Origin: DATADD01 sp046262355
GTDB taxonomy: Bacteria > Actinomycetota > CADDZG01 > WHSQ01
Length of the DNA: 8,107 nucleotides
Assembly (NCBI GenBank): GCA_046262355.1
Contig: JBHEMX010000070.1
Coordinates: forward strand, 1 to 8,107
Direction: 5' to 3'
In this document: one piece after another, positions 1-6,577 of the stretch
Layout of the letters: each line of letters begins with the position of its first letter
Position numbering within the stretch: position 1 is the first letter of the stretch
The notes under the pieces: generated by a model
Seen by the model: the letters and a program-made list of their open reading frames with translations, nothing else
Databases searched by the model: none
What the model was told of the DNA's origin: nothing
Translations under genes and position numbers: made by a program

Positions 1-798
1 GCCCTTCTCGATCGCCTCACGGACCGCCGTGGAGCCGCACGGCATCGACGACCGCCCCGCGTACTTGGGTCGCATGTCCGCGGTCAGCTCGGGAGCGTCG
101 TCGAGACCGGAACCGTAGGGAGGGCAATGAAAGCTGTAGACCGTTCTTTCAGGCGGCGCCGTAACCGCAGAGACCACCTTGTCGATGCGCTGTGCCAGCT
201 CCGGCTCGTCCTCCTCTCGATAGGTGTCCCACGGCGTCCGGTTCGCCCAGCCGGTTGAAGCCATCTCGAAGTCTCCGAAGTCGACCACGCGGCCCTCGGC
301 CAGCTCCACCCGCTTCGCGTTGGCGATTATCTCGTCGACCTCGAACTGATCGTCGTTGCCGGGGCATACGAAGCAGCCGATGTCCGTATCGGCGAGTCGC
401 TCATCGGCGAGCTCCATCCAGCGCTCGACGGTCGCGAGCATGCATTGGTGAAAGAGCTGATGTCTGCGCGGCTCGTCCGACTCGAGCTCCCCCAACTCAT
501 CTGGATCCGTGCGGAACGGGTAGTAGCCCCGACGGCGCACCGAGTCTTCGAACGCGACTACCTCGTCCTCGCCGGTCATCTCCTGGCGCACCTCGAGCAA
601 GCTCGCATGCCACCGGTCGCCGCCCTCATCGACGATCGGAACGAGCGCCTTGCCGGTCATGTCGCCACCCAGCACCATGACGTCTGCTTCGTAGTGCTTC
701 CCCGAGTTGAGGAACTTGCGCCAGCACGTCTCCGAACCATGGATGTCTGTGGCGAAGAAGACTCGCTGTTTCGAGCTCTTCTTGTGGGAGAGGATCAT
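1..798 (-). CDS. Calcineurin-like metallophosphoesterase, 3' end cut by window edge
   Basis: Reading leftward from ATG at 798-796, the frame stays open for 266 codons to base 1, so the C-terminus is missing. The metallophosphoesterase signature blocks are in order: FATDIHG near the N-terminus (D18, H20), VLGGDMTGK (D46), CPGNDD (N148) and FHCPPYGSGLDDAPEL (H224). The last metal-binding block of the family, GHxH, would lie beyond the edge. These residues normally bind two metal ions and hydrolyse a phosphoester; the substrate is unknown. There is no signal peptide or membrane segment, so a cytoplasmic protein is likely. GND in place of the commoner GNH is a known variant in this superfamily. 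The start overlaps the stop of the upstream nucleotidyltransferase-like gene as ATGA and has an AGGAGG six bases upstream, so the pair is probably translationally coupled. The fold call is confident; the role is not known. Confidence 0.88.
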   Translation of the reverse strand, partial: MILSHKKSSKQRVFFATDIHGSETCWRKFLNSGKHYEADVMVLGGDMTGKALVPIVDEGGDRWHASLLEVRQEMTGEDEVVAFEDSVRRRGYYPFRTDPDELGELESDEPRRHQLFHQCMLATVERWMELADERLADTDIGCFVCPGNDDQFEVDEIIANAKRVELAEGRVVDFGDFEMASTGWANRTPWDTYREEDEPELAQRIDKVVSAVTAPPERTVYSFHCPPYGSGLDDAPELTADMRPKYAGRSSMPCGSTAVREAIEKG

Positions 799-1571
799 TC
801 CCGGCCTCCTGTCACTTCCTCCGGCAGCTCGTACCAGCGCTTGCGGTCGCCGATCTTTGCCCGCAGACGCCACTTGCGCGATTTGGGCTCGCGCTCGGTC
901 CATTCCTCTAGTTGTTTCAGGCGCTCCGCCATCTTCGTCTTGTCGTCGGATGGAAGCTCGAGATCGTCGATCCGCTCGGAGCAGGTCGCCAGGTTCGCCG
1001 TGAAGGTGCGCCACAAGCCCCAGTCGTTGGCGCACAGAGACGCTACACGGGCCCCGTTGATCAACGAGCCGTCACCGTCTCCAACGGCGTACTGATGGAA
1101 CAGCGTTAGAGCGTCCCTGACGTCCTTTTCGTTCAACTGGGCGACCTGAAGCTTGGTGAGCAACAGCTCGGCCAGAGGGATCGTCACGGGGTCGAGCTCG
1201 AGCCTGTCGCCCATCGGGATCTCGTGGCTCATGCGGAAGGTACCGACGAAGACGTCGACCTGGCGTCCATTGACGTCGTCGAAGAACATCAGACGCTCCT
1301 TGCCGTTGAGCGCGTTGAAGCGCGTCTGAGGTGAGTAGCCGGCGTCTGTGAAGAAACGCTGCGTCGCGGCCGAGGTGCCCTTGGCGGTGACCCAGTCGAG
1401 GTCGCCGTAGTCGCGCACGAACGCCGCGGGGAGCTCGCCCTGCGCCCGCAGCCGGATCGCAACCCCGCCCAGGAGCCGCAGCGACAATCCGTCCCGTGCG
1501 GCGCGCTCCACGAGCCGACGGCCCTCGGACACGACGTCGGCCTGGATCTCGCTCACGCCGCCGGACCCCAC
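795..1571 (-). CDS. AbiEii/MNT-like nucleotidyltransferase-fold protein, 258 aa
   Basis: The protein shows the minimal polymerase-beta-type nucleotidyltransferase pattern: LLGGVAIRL (G35-G36), GDLDW with D57 and D59 as the DxD metal pair, and QVDVF (D106) as the third acidic residue. A downstream PLAELLLTKLQ block is followed by KDVRDALTLF (K140, K149, D150, D153). This order resembles AbiEii-type nucleotidyltransferases and related actinobacterial proteins, some of which transfer nucleotides to tRNA or protein. The C-terminal 50 residues are basic and Trp-rich (EEWTEREPKSRKWRLR). The target cannot be read from sequence. The GTG start at 1571 gives the longest frame; GTG at 1556 (residue 6, before SEIQ) is equally plausible, and neither has a good ribosome binding site. 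The gene begins 49 bases after the aldehyde dehydrogenase stop and overlaps the metallophosphoesterase start by four bases. No AbiEi-like antitoxin neighbour is visible, so toxin function is not supported. Confidence 0.72.
   Translation of the reverse strand: MGSGGVSEIQADVVSEGRRLVERAARDGLSLRLLGGVAIRLRAQGELPAAFVRDYGDLDWVTAKGTSAATQRFFTDAGYSPQTRFNALNGKERLMFFDDVNGRQVDVFVGTFRMSHEIPMGDRLELDPVTIPLAELLLTKLQVAQLNEKDVRDALTLFHQYAVGDGDGSLINGARVASLCANDWGLWRTFTANLATCSERIDDLELPSDDKTKMAERLKQLEEWTEREPKSRKWRLRAKIGDRKRWYELPEEVTGGRE
805..810 (-). promoter_or_regulatory. Strong ribosome binding site AGGAGG for the metallophosphoesterase
   Basis: The minus-strand AGGAGG lies inside the last codons of the upstream gene and six bases before ATG 798-796. 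It fixes the start of the phosphoesterase and supports the 4-base ATGA overlap as genuine coupling. Confidence 0.75.
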
Positions 1572-1620
1572 ACACAGCGGCTCCGGCTCCGGGCCGTCAC
1601 GGTCACTACAGCAAGAGCGC

Positions 1621-3054
1621 TCATGCGCCGAGGTTCACCACAACTGTCTTGAGCTCGGTGAAGGTCTCCATGGCGTGGCGCCCCCCGACGCGGCCGACCC
1701 CGGAGCGAGAGCCCGAGCGGCCCCCGAAGGGCAGGTGGCTCTCCCAGTAGTTCGACGATTCGTTGATGTTCACCCAGCCTGCCTGGGCCGACTCGGCGAA
1801 GCGGAGACCGCGCCCGAGGTCCCTTGTCCATATTGAGGTCAGCAGTCCGTAGGGAGACGAGTTCACCACGTCGAGGGCTTCGGACTCCGAGGTGATCGTC
1901 GTCACCGGGACGACCGGTCCGAAGGTCTCCTCGCGCGCCACCTCCATGCCGTGCGTGACGAGGTCGAGGACCGTCGGCTCGTAGTAGAGGCTGGTGGGGA
2001 AGCCCTCGGCGCGCCTCCCACCGACCACCACCTCGGCCCCTCCCTCGAGGGCGTGAGCCACGTGCCGGTCCATCTTCTCGGCGGTGGCCTCGTTGTTGAG
2101 CGGTCCGATGGTGGTCTCGGGTGCGACGGGGTCACCCAGGCGCACGCTCTCCTTGATCGCCGCCTCGAGCCTTCCCATGAAGTCGCCGTGCACGTCTTCG
2201 TGGACGAGCCAACGTTCCCCGGCGGTGCAGCTCTGTCCGGCGCACAAGAAAGCCGACTCGAGACTCGCGCGCGCGGCTGCATCGAGGTCCGCATCCTCGA
2301 GCACGACGACGGGGCCGTTGCCGCCCATCTCGAGCAACAGTCCCTTGCCGGCGGCGCGCTCCGCCACCTTGTGGCCGGTCGCGATCGAACCGATGAAGGC
2401 GACGGTCTGGGTGCCCGGGTTGGAGGCGATCTCGTCGCCGACCACGGGCCCCAGCCCGGTGACCATGTTGAAGACGCCGGGGGGCAAGCCCGCGTCGACG
2501 ATGCAACGACTGAGTGCCACGGCGCACACCGAGGTCGTCGGCGCAGGCGCCCACACGACAGAGTTGCCGCATGCCAGCGCCGGCGCGATCAGCTCGCCGG
2601 GCATCGTGTAGGGCCAGTTCCACGGTGTGATGACTCCGACGACGCCGCGCGGGACCCGATAGGCGAGGATGCGCTTGCCGGCGTCCGTGGACGGTGGCAT
2701 CGATCCCTCCAGACGCTTGGCGTCCTCTCCGGCCATCTGGAAGTACTGCGCGAGTTCGTCTACCTCGCCGTAGGACTCCGCGTGAAGAGGCTTTCCTTGA
2801 TCGAGCGTGAGTGTCCGAGCCAGCTCGTCTCTGCGTTCCTCGATCAGGTCGACGACCCGTTCGAGCGCGGCGGCGCGCTCGAACGGCGAGCGCGCCGCCC
2901 AATCTCTCCACGCGTCGTTCGCCGCCGCGACGGCGCGCCGGACGTCGGAGCGGGTGCCTTCGGGAACCGTGCCTATGGTTTCGCCGGTCGCGGGGCTACT
3001 CGCCTCCATGCGGGGTCCAGATGAGCCGTTGGTCCAAGACCCCGCGATGTGCAT
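1621..3054 (-). CDS. NAD(P)-dependent aldehyde dehydrogenase family protein, 477 aa
   Basis: This is a full-length class I/II-type aldehyde dehydrogenase, oxidising an aldehyde to its acid in the cytoplasm. Visible motifs are TPWNWPYTMP with oxyanion Asn146, FIGSIATG of the cofactor site, LEMGGNGP with general base Glu242, GQSCTAGE with nucleophile Cys276, and EETFGP with Glu376 that contacts the nicotinamide ribose. The C-terminal oligomerisation part is intact (LPFGGRSGSRSGVGR). One oddity: the usual VWKPAPTT block reads VWAPAPTT, so the Lys that normally contacts the cofactor adenosine ribose is Ala169 (codon GCG). The substrate is not identifiable; betaine aldehyde, semialdehydes and formaldehyde-derived aldehydes are all possible, and the nearby one-carbon genes are only suggestive. 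The ATG start lies at the expected N-terminal position (MHIAGSW) but lacks a clear ribosome binding site. No ATG, GTG or TTG was found in frame in the bases checked just upstream. It is divergent from the metF operon and first in a leftward run of genes. Confidence 0.93.
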   Translation of the reverse strand: MHIAGSWTNGSSGPRMEASSPATGETIGTVPEGTRSDVRRAVAAANDAWRDWAARSPFERAAALERVVDLIEERRDELARTLTLDQGKPLHAESYGEVDELAQYFQMAGEDAKRLEGSMPPSTDAGKRILAYRVPRGVVGVITPWNWPYTMPGELIAPALACGNSVVWAPAPTTSVCAVALSRCIVDAGLPPGVFNMVTGLGPVVGDEIASNPGTQTVAFIGSIATGHKVAERAAGKGLLLEMGGNGPVVVLEDADLDAAARASLESAFLCAGQSCTAGERWLVHEDVHGDFMGRLEAAIKESVRLGDPVAPETTIGPLNNEATAEKMDRHVAHALEGGAEVVVGGRRAEGFPTSLYYEPTVLDLVTHGMEVAREETFGPVVPVTTITSESEALDVVNSSPYGLLTSIWTRDLGRGLRFAESAQAGWVNINESSNYWESHLPFGGRSGSRSGVGRVGGRHAMETFTELKTVVVNLGA

Positions 3055-3108
3055 CGGATAGTCGCGTGCCTGCGCGCGGGCGTTCGTTCCAATCCCCCCG
3101 GTTGTGTG

Positions 3109-3131
3109 GTTGCCTCGCTGGCAACAGTCTA
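3109..3131 (-). promoter_or_regulatory. Candidate promoter -10 with abutting palindromic operator upstream of the aldehyde dehydrogenase
   Basis: A perfect inverted repeat, GTTGCC-(5 bases)-GGCAAC, occupies 3109-3125. On the minus strand the hexamer TAGACT (3131-3126), a good TAnnnT -10 match, directly precedes it. A transcript from this -10 would start about in the centre of the palindrome, the classic place for a repressor operator, with a leader of roughly 60 bases to ATG 3054. No convincing -35 hexamer is present at 16-18 bases. The rest of the 237-base divergent region (3055-3291) shows no other clear signal; a TAAGGT hexamer at 3172-3177 on the plus strand could serve the metF operon but has no matching -35. 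Confidence 0.35.
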
Positions 3132-3291
3132 GCCCAACGAGACCGGCACGAAGCTGCTCCTAAGCGGCTGGTAAGGTGCTCATTCACGTGGGAGAGACGA
3201 CTTCTTCGAGCTCGGCGCTCGCTCCTGTTCGCCGGTTGCACCTGCGCGTGCGCGCGTTCTCGAGGCGAGCGCCGGGACCGCGCCGCATCCG

Positions 3292-4176
3292 ATGGCCGCA
3301 GAGCGGGGCATGAGCGCGCAGCTTCCTCGAGGCGCGCGCGAGATGCTCGAACGTCCTCGCTTCGAGTTGGTGCCCGTCAAGGGGGCGGATGCAGAGATCG
3401 ACCACCTCCCGGCCGGGGCGCACGTCGCCGTGACCTGCTCTCCGACCCGAGGCATCGACAACACTCTTGCTCTAAGCGAGAGGTTGCAGGACCGAGGGTT
3501 CGCGGCCATCCCGCACATCTCGGCGCGACTCGTAGAGGACGAAGGCCGCGCCGAGCGCATAGTGCGGCGCGTGATCGATGGGGGGATAGGCGATCTCTTC
3601 GTCATCGGAGGTGACGTGGAGCGGCCCGCCGGTCCCTTCGCTTCGGCCCTGTCGCTGCTGACTGTCATCAGGGCGCTTGGATACCAAGGCGCCATCGGCA
3701 TCGCCGCCTATCCGGAGGCGCATCCGCTGATCGGGGCGGACGAGGTGTGGCGGGCGCTGTGCGACAAGGAGCCGTTCGCCACCTACATAGTGAGCCAGAT
3801 CTGTTTCGATCCCGTCCGGATCGTCGCGTGGCTTGGCGAGGTTCGGCGGCGCGGCATCGACCTGCCGCTGTGGGTGGGTTTCCCGGGGGTCGTCGAGCGC
3901 AACAAGCTCATGCGCGTCGCGCTTCGCATCGGCGTGGGAGCCTCGACCCGTTTTCTCACCAAGCATGGCAACCTCGTGACCCGGCTGGTGCGGCGCGGCG
4001 GCTACAACCCCAACGAGCTCGTGCAGGGACTGGCCCCGCATGTCATGGATTGCGGCTTGAAGGTCGCGGGGTACCACATCAACACCTTCAATCAGGTCGC
4101 CCCCACAGAGCGTTGGAGGAAGGGATCTTTGGACGCGGTGCCGGGACCTTCGGACAGCAGCGCCGCGCGGAGTTGA
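3292..4176 (+). CDS. metF: Methylenetetrahydrofolate reductase family protein (MetF-like), up to 294 aa
   Basis: The protein is a single MetF-type TIM barrel without the eukaryotic regulatory domain. RFELVPVKG aligns with the conserved FEFFPPK start of the barrel, keeping the catalytic Glu (E25). IGGDVERPAG keeps the flavin-region Asp (D108), AAYPEAHP (Y140, H144) is the family hallmark, and SQICFD (Q169) matches TQFFFD. The Arg of the usual LRGD and the K-x-DAGA stretch are not conserved. The family interconverts 5-methyl- and 5,10-methylene-THF. Beside a DmdA-like demethylase and fhs/fchA, oxidation of 5-methyl-THF is plausible here; that direction is inference. ATG 3292 gives the longest frame: no ATG, GTG or TTG occurs in frame between it and the TAA at 3172. 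ATG 3310 and ATG 3343 (MLERPRFEL, with GAGG ten bases before) are alternatives, and 3343 fits the domain start best. It is the first gene of the operon, 45 bases before fhs. Confidence 0.85.
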   Translation: MAAERGMSAQLPRGAREMLERPRFELVPVKGADAEIDHLPAGAHVAVTCSPTRGIDNTLALSERLQDRGFAAIPHISARLVEDEGRAERIVRRVIDGGIGDLFVIGGDVERPAGPFASALSLLTVIRALGYQGAIGIAAYPEAHPLIGADEVWRALCDKEPFATYIVSQICFDPVRIVAWLGEVRRRGIDLPLWVGFPGVVERNKLMRVALRIGVGASTRFLTKHGNLVTRLVRRGGYNPNELVQGLAPHVMDCGLKVAGYHINTFNQVAPTERWRKGSLDAVPGPSDSSAARS

Positions 4177-4207
4177 ATCATGCGCGAGGCGGAAGGTTCC
4201 GCCGCAC

Positions 4208-4215
4208 GGAAGGAG
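4208..4215 (+). promoter_or_regulatory. Ribosome binding site GGAAGGAG deciding the fhs start
   Basis: AAGGAG ends at 4215, six bases before ATG 4222. This favours 4222 over the upstream in-frame ATG 4180 (no such site) and over ATG 4216, which abuts it. Confidence 0.7.
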
Positions 4216-4221
4216 ATGAGT

Positions 4222-5925
4222 ATGAACATGCCCCTGCCCTCCAGTCTCGATATCGCCCGAGGTGCGGCGCTCAAACCTCTCGACGAGGTCGCCGCCGCGA
4301 TGGGCATCGGTCCACATCTTCTCGAGCCGTACGGCGAGGGAGTGGCCAAGATCAAGCTTGCCGCGATCGACGAGCTCGGAGATCGCCCCACCGCCCGTTA
4401 CGTCGTCGTGTCGGCCATCACGCCAACTCCCTTGGGGGAGGGCAAGACCACCACGACGGTGGGGCTGGGACAAGCCTTCAAGCACATCGGCAAACGAGCC
4501 ACGGTCGCGATCCGTCAACCTTCGATGGGACCGACCTTCGGGATCAAGGGAGGAGCGGCCGGCGGCGGCTACAGCCAGGTCGTGCCCATGGAGATCCTCA
4601 ATCTCCATCTCACCGGCGACATGCACGCGATCACCGCAGCGAACAATCTGCTCGCGGCGATGATCGACAACCACCTCCATCGTCGCAGCGAGATCGACAT
4701 CGATCCACACGCGGTCACGTGGCGCCGAGCGCTCGACGTGAACGATCGCACGCTGCGCAACGTCGTGATCGGTCTCGGCTCGAAGGAGGACGGGACGCCT
4801 CGCCAAACCGGCTTCGACATCACCGCCGCATCCGAGGTCATGGCGGTGTTGGCGCTGTCTACCTCATTGCGTGACATGAGGGAGCGGCTGGGACGGATCG
4901 TCGTCGGGGTCGATCGCTCGGGCAGGCCCGTTTCCGCGGAGCAGCTCGGTGCAGCGGGCTCCATGGCGGTCATCATGCGAGATGCGATAAAGCCGAATCT
5001 CATGCAGACGATGGAGAACACGCCCGTTCTCGTGCATGCGGGTCCCTTCGGCAACATCGCGCACGGGAACTCCTCCATCGTGGCCGACTACATCGGGGTG
5101 CATGCCGGGGACTACCTCGTCACGGAGGCGGGCTTCGGAGCCGACATGGGAGCAGAGCGCTTCTTCAACATCAAGTGCCGCACATCGGGGCTCGAGCCGG
5201 ATGCTGCAGTGCTCGTCGCGACCGTGCGGGCGCTCAAGGCCCACTCCGGCCGCCATCGCGTCGTCGCCGGTCGCCCGCTGCCCGAGGAGCTCACGGCCGA
5301 GTGCCCCGACGATGTCGTCGCGGGAGCGGACAACCTCCGCAAGCAGATCGAGAACATCCGCATTCATGGGATCGAGCCGGTGGTGGCGATAAACGCCTTT
5401 CCCACCGATCACCCGTCGGAGCACGCGGCGATCCGGGCCGTGGGTGAGGAGCTCGGCGTGCGCACGGCGGTCTGCAACCACTTCACCGAGGGCGGCAGGG
5501 GGGCGGTCGAGCTGGCCGAGGCCGTCGAGGAGGCGGCGTCACAGCCGAGTGACTTCAGGGTGCTCTACCCCGGCGATGCCGGCCTGCGGGCCAAGATCGA
5601 AGCGGTCGCGACGCGCGTCTACGGCGCCGAGGCCGTGAGCTACTCGCCGGTCGCCGCGCGCCAACTCGATGCGTTCGAGCGCAACGGTTTCGGCGGGCTC
5701 CCCGTGTGTCTGGCGAAGACGCATCTGTCGATCTCCTCGGACCCGTCCTTGAAGGGCGCGCCGAAGGGCTGGGTGCTTCCCGTGAGAGAGGCCCGTGCCT
5801 CGGTCGGTGCCGGGTTCGTCTATCTCATCTGCGGCGACATGCGCACGATGCCGGGGCTCGGCTCGACGCCCGCAGCCGAGCGCATCGACCTCAACGACGA
5901 AGAAGAGATCATCGGGCTTGCATGA
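4222..5925 (+). CDS. fhs: Formate-tetrahydrofolate ligase (10-formyl-THF synthetase)
   Basis: This cytoplasmic enzyme interconverts formate, ATP and THF with 10-formyl-THF, ADP and phosphate. All family landmarks are present: the nucleotide-binding loop TPTPLGEGKTT (residues 67-77), the glycine-rich block RQPSMGPTFGIKGG with GGGYSQV (98-120), then EAGFGADMGAERFFNIKCR, and the C-terminal FVYLICGDMRTMPGLG. With the 4222 start the protein is 567 residues, close to the usual 555-560. An upstream in-frame ATG at 4180 would add 14 poorly conserved residues. The gene sits between metF and fchA in one tight operon. Such operons can supply formyl-THF from formate or run in reverse to release formate and make ATP; next to demethylation genes the reverse is attractive, as in the ligH-metF-ligM arrangement of Sphingobium. 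Family identity is near certain; direction is inferred. Confidence 0.97.
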   Translation: MNMPLPSSLDIARGAALKPLDEVAAAMGIGPHLLEPYGEGVAKIKLAAIDELGDRPTARYVVVSAITPTPLGEGKTTTTVGLGQAFKHIGKRATVAIRQPSMGPTFGIKGGAAGGGYSQVVPMEILNLHLTGDMHAITAANNLLAAMIDNHLHRRSEIDIDPHAVTWRRALDVNDRTLRNVVIGLGSKEDGTPRQTGFDITAASEVMAVLALSTSLRDMRERLGRIVVGVDRSGRPVSAEQLGAAGSMAVIMRDAIKPNLMQTMENTPVLVHAGPFGNIAHGNSSIVADYIGVHAGDYLVTEAGFGADMGAERFFNIKCRTSGLEPDAAVLVATVRALKAHSGRHRVVAGRPLPEELTAECPDDVVAGADNLRKQIENIRIHGIEPVVAINAFPTDHPSEHAAIRAVGEELGVRTAVCNHFTEGGRGAVELAEAVEEAASQPSDFRVLYPGDAGLRAKIEAVATRVYGAEAVSYSPVAARQLDAFERNGFGGLPVCLAKTHLSISSDPSLKGAPKGWVLPVREARASVGAGFVYLICGDMRTMPGLGSTPAAERIDLNDEEEIIGLA

Positions 5926-5947
5926 CGGCGCTCGGGGAGCGGACGGC

Positions 5948-5953
5948 AAGGAG
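5948..5953 (+). promoter_or_regulatory. Ribosome binding site AAGGAG deciding the fchA start
   Basis: AAGGAG lies six bases before GTG 5960. It selects this GTG as the fchA start, although the frame is open much further upstream inside fhs. Confidence 0.72.
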
Positions 5954-5959
5954 ACGGTC

Positions 5960-6541
5960 GTGCAGGCGCCGGACTACCTCGCCGAGCCGCTGGGTCGCTT
6001 CCTGGACGAGCTCGCCGCGCGCGCTCCGGCGCCCTCTGGGGGCGCCGCGGCCGCGATCGGGGTCGGGCTCGCCGCAGCCCTCACCGCGATGGTCGGGCGC
6101 GCATCGACGGAGCGGCTCACCGAAGCGGCCAAGTTGGTCCACAGGGCAGACGAGCTGCGCCTACGCGCGGGGTCGTTGGCGGGAGAGGACGCCGCTGCGT
6201 ACCGGAAGGTGCTTGATGCCCTCGCCGCACCTGCGGGGCCCGATCCGGAGGCGCGCCGGCGGCGCGTCGACGACGCCCTGTCCGGAGCGGCGGACGTTCC
6301 GCTGGCGATCGCACAAGTCGGCGCGGAGGTCGGCGACATGGCCGCGCGGCTTGTCGACGAGGGCGATCCCAAGCTGAGAGGTGATGCGCTAACGGCCGTG
6401 TGGCTTGCGGCCGCAGGTGCCGCCGCGGCCGCCGAGCTCGTGCTGATCAACCTGAGGGATCGCGATCCCGGCGACGACCGTCTGCGGAGTGCGCGGCGGG
6501 CGCGCACGCAGGCGAGGCGGCGCGCCGCCACGGTTGGGTGA
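5960..6541 (+). CDS. fchA: Methenyltetrahydrofolate cyclohydrolase / formiminotransferase-cyclodeaminase family protein
   Basis: The 193-residue protein has the length of stand-alone FchA, which interconverts 5,10-methenyl-THF and 10-formyl-THF or releases ammonia from formimino-THF. It is Ala-rich and helical. The folate loop near residues 23-34 reads PAPSGGAAAAIG in place of the usual P-x-PGGGSxAA. EDAAAYRKVLDAL matches the conserved central helix, and GDPKLRGDALTA with LVLINL matches the C-terminal GN-SDxxVA and N-V-IN blocks, keeping the Asp. The altered glycine loop is a real deviation, but the rest fits. GTG 5960 is chosen for its AAGGAG; it starts 34 bases after the fhs stop. The fhs-fchA pairing is a known arrangement in one-carbon metabolism and fixes the role as the methenyl/formyl step. 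The methylene-THF dehydrogenase normally needed between MetF and FchA is not encoded here. Confidence 0.85.
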   Translation: MQAPDYLAEPLGRFLDELAARAPAPSGGAAAAIGVGLAAALTAMVGRASTERLTEAAKLVHRADELRLRAGSLAGEDAAAYRKVLDALAAPAGPDPEARRRRVDDALSGAADVPLAIAQVGAEVGDMAARLVDEGDPKLRGDALTAVWLAAAGAAAAAELVLINLRDRDPGDDRLRSARRARTQARRRAATVG

Positions 6542-6577
6542 CCGAGCTCGGGCGGCGCGCCGGCCCCGGGGGGCTGC
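6542..6577. terminator. Convergent gap with tandem GC palindromes, possible bidirectional terminator
   Basis: The whole 36-base gap between the fchA stop and the stop of the DmdA-like gene is built of palindromes: CCGAGCTCGG (6542-6551), CGGCGCGCCG (6553-6562) and CCCCGGGG (6564-6571). Position and GC strength fit a terminator serving both strands, but neither side has a T tract, so a classical intrinsic terminator is not shown. Confidence 0.3.

Noticed and set aside
192..1095. Plus-strand frames of 162 and 216 codons at the left edge
   Set aside because: The minus strand carries the metallophosphoesterase and nucleotidyltransferase motifs here; the plus frames are low-complexity Arg/Pro/Ser-rich.
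795..1571. AbiE toxin-antitoxin or abortive infection system
   Set aside because: No AbiEi-like winged-helix antitoxin lies next to it; the partner is a metallophosphoesterase, so the resemblance is to the fold only.
1951..3024. Long plus-strand open frame of 357 codons opposite the aldehyde dehydrogenase
   Set aside because: It is antisense to a gene with full catalytic motifs, has no recognisable domain, and is rich in Arg, Gly and His as expected of GC-driven shadow frames.
1621..3054. Betaine aldehyde dehydrogenase (betB) as a specific call
   Set aside because: The one-carbon neighbourhood is suggestive, but it is divergent from the operon and no substrate-defining residues could be recognised.
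3184..3291. Glycine or THF riboswitch in the leader before metF, suggested by GGGAGAGAC at 3187-3195
   Set aside because: Only the short GGAGAGAC string matches; the conserved downstream core of the glycine aptamer (GAAGG-GCAA type) and the rest of a THF aptamer are not visible.
4180..4221. Upstream ATG 4180 as the fhs start
   Set aside because: No ribosome binding site precedes it, and AAGGAG points to ATG 4222, which gives the usual protein length.
3472..4806. Minus-strand open frame of 444 codons across metF and fhs
   Set aside because: It spans two well-identified genes on the other strand and shows no family motif; its length reflects high GC.
5922..5925. ATGA overlap at the fhs stop as the start of the next gene
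   Set aside because: That ATG is in the wrong frame for the FchA motifs; its frame encodes only Arg-rich shadow sequence. GTG 5960 with AAGGAG is the supported start.
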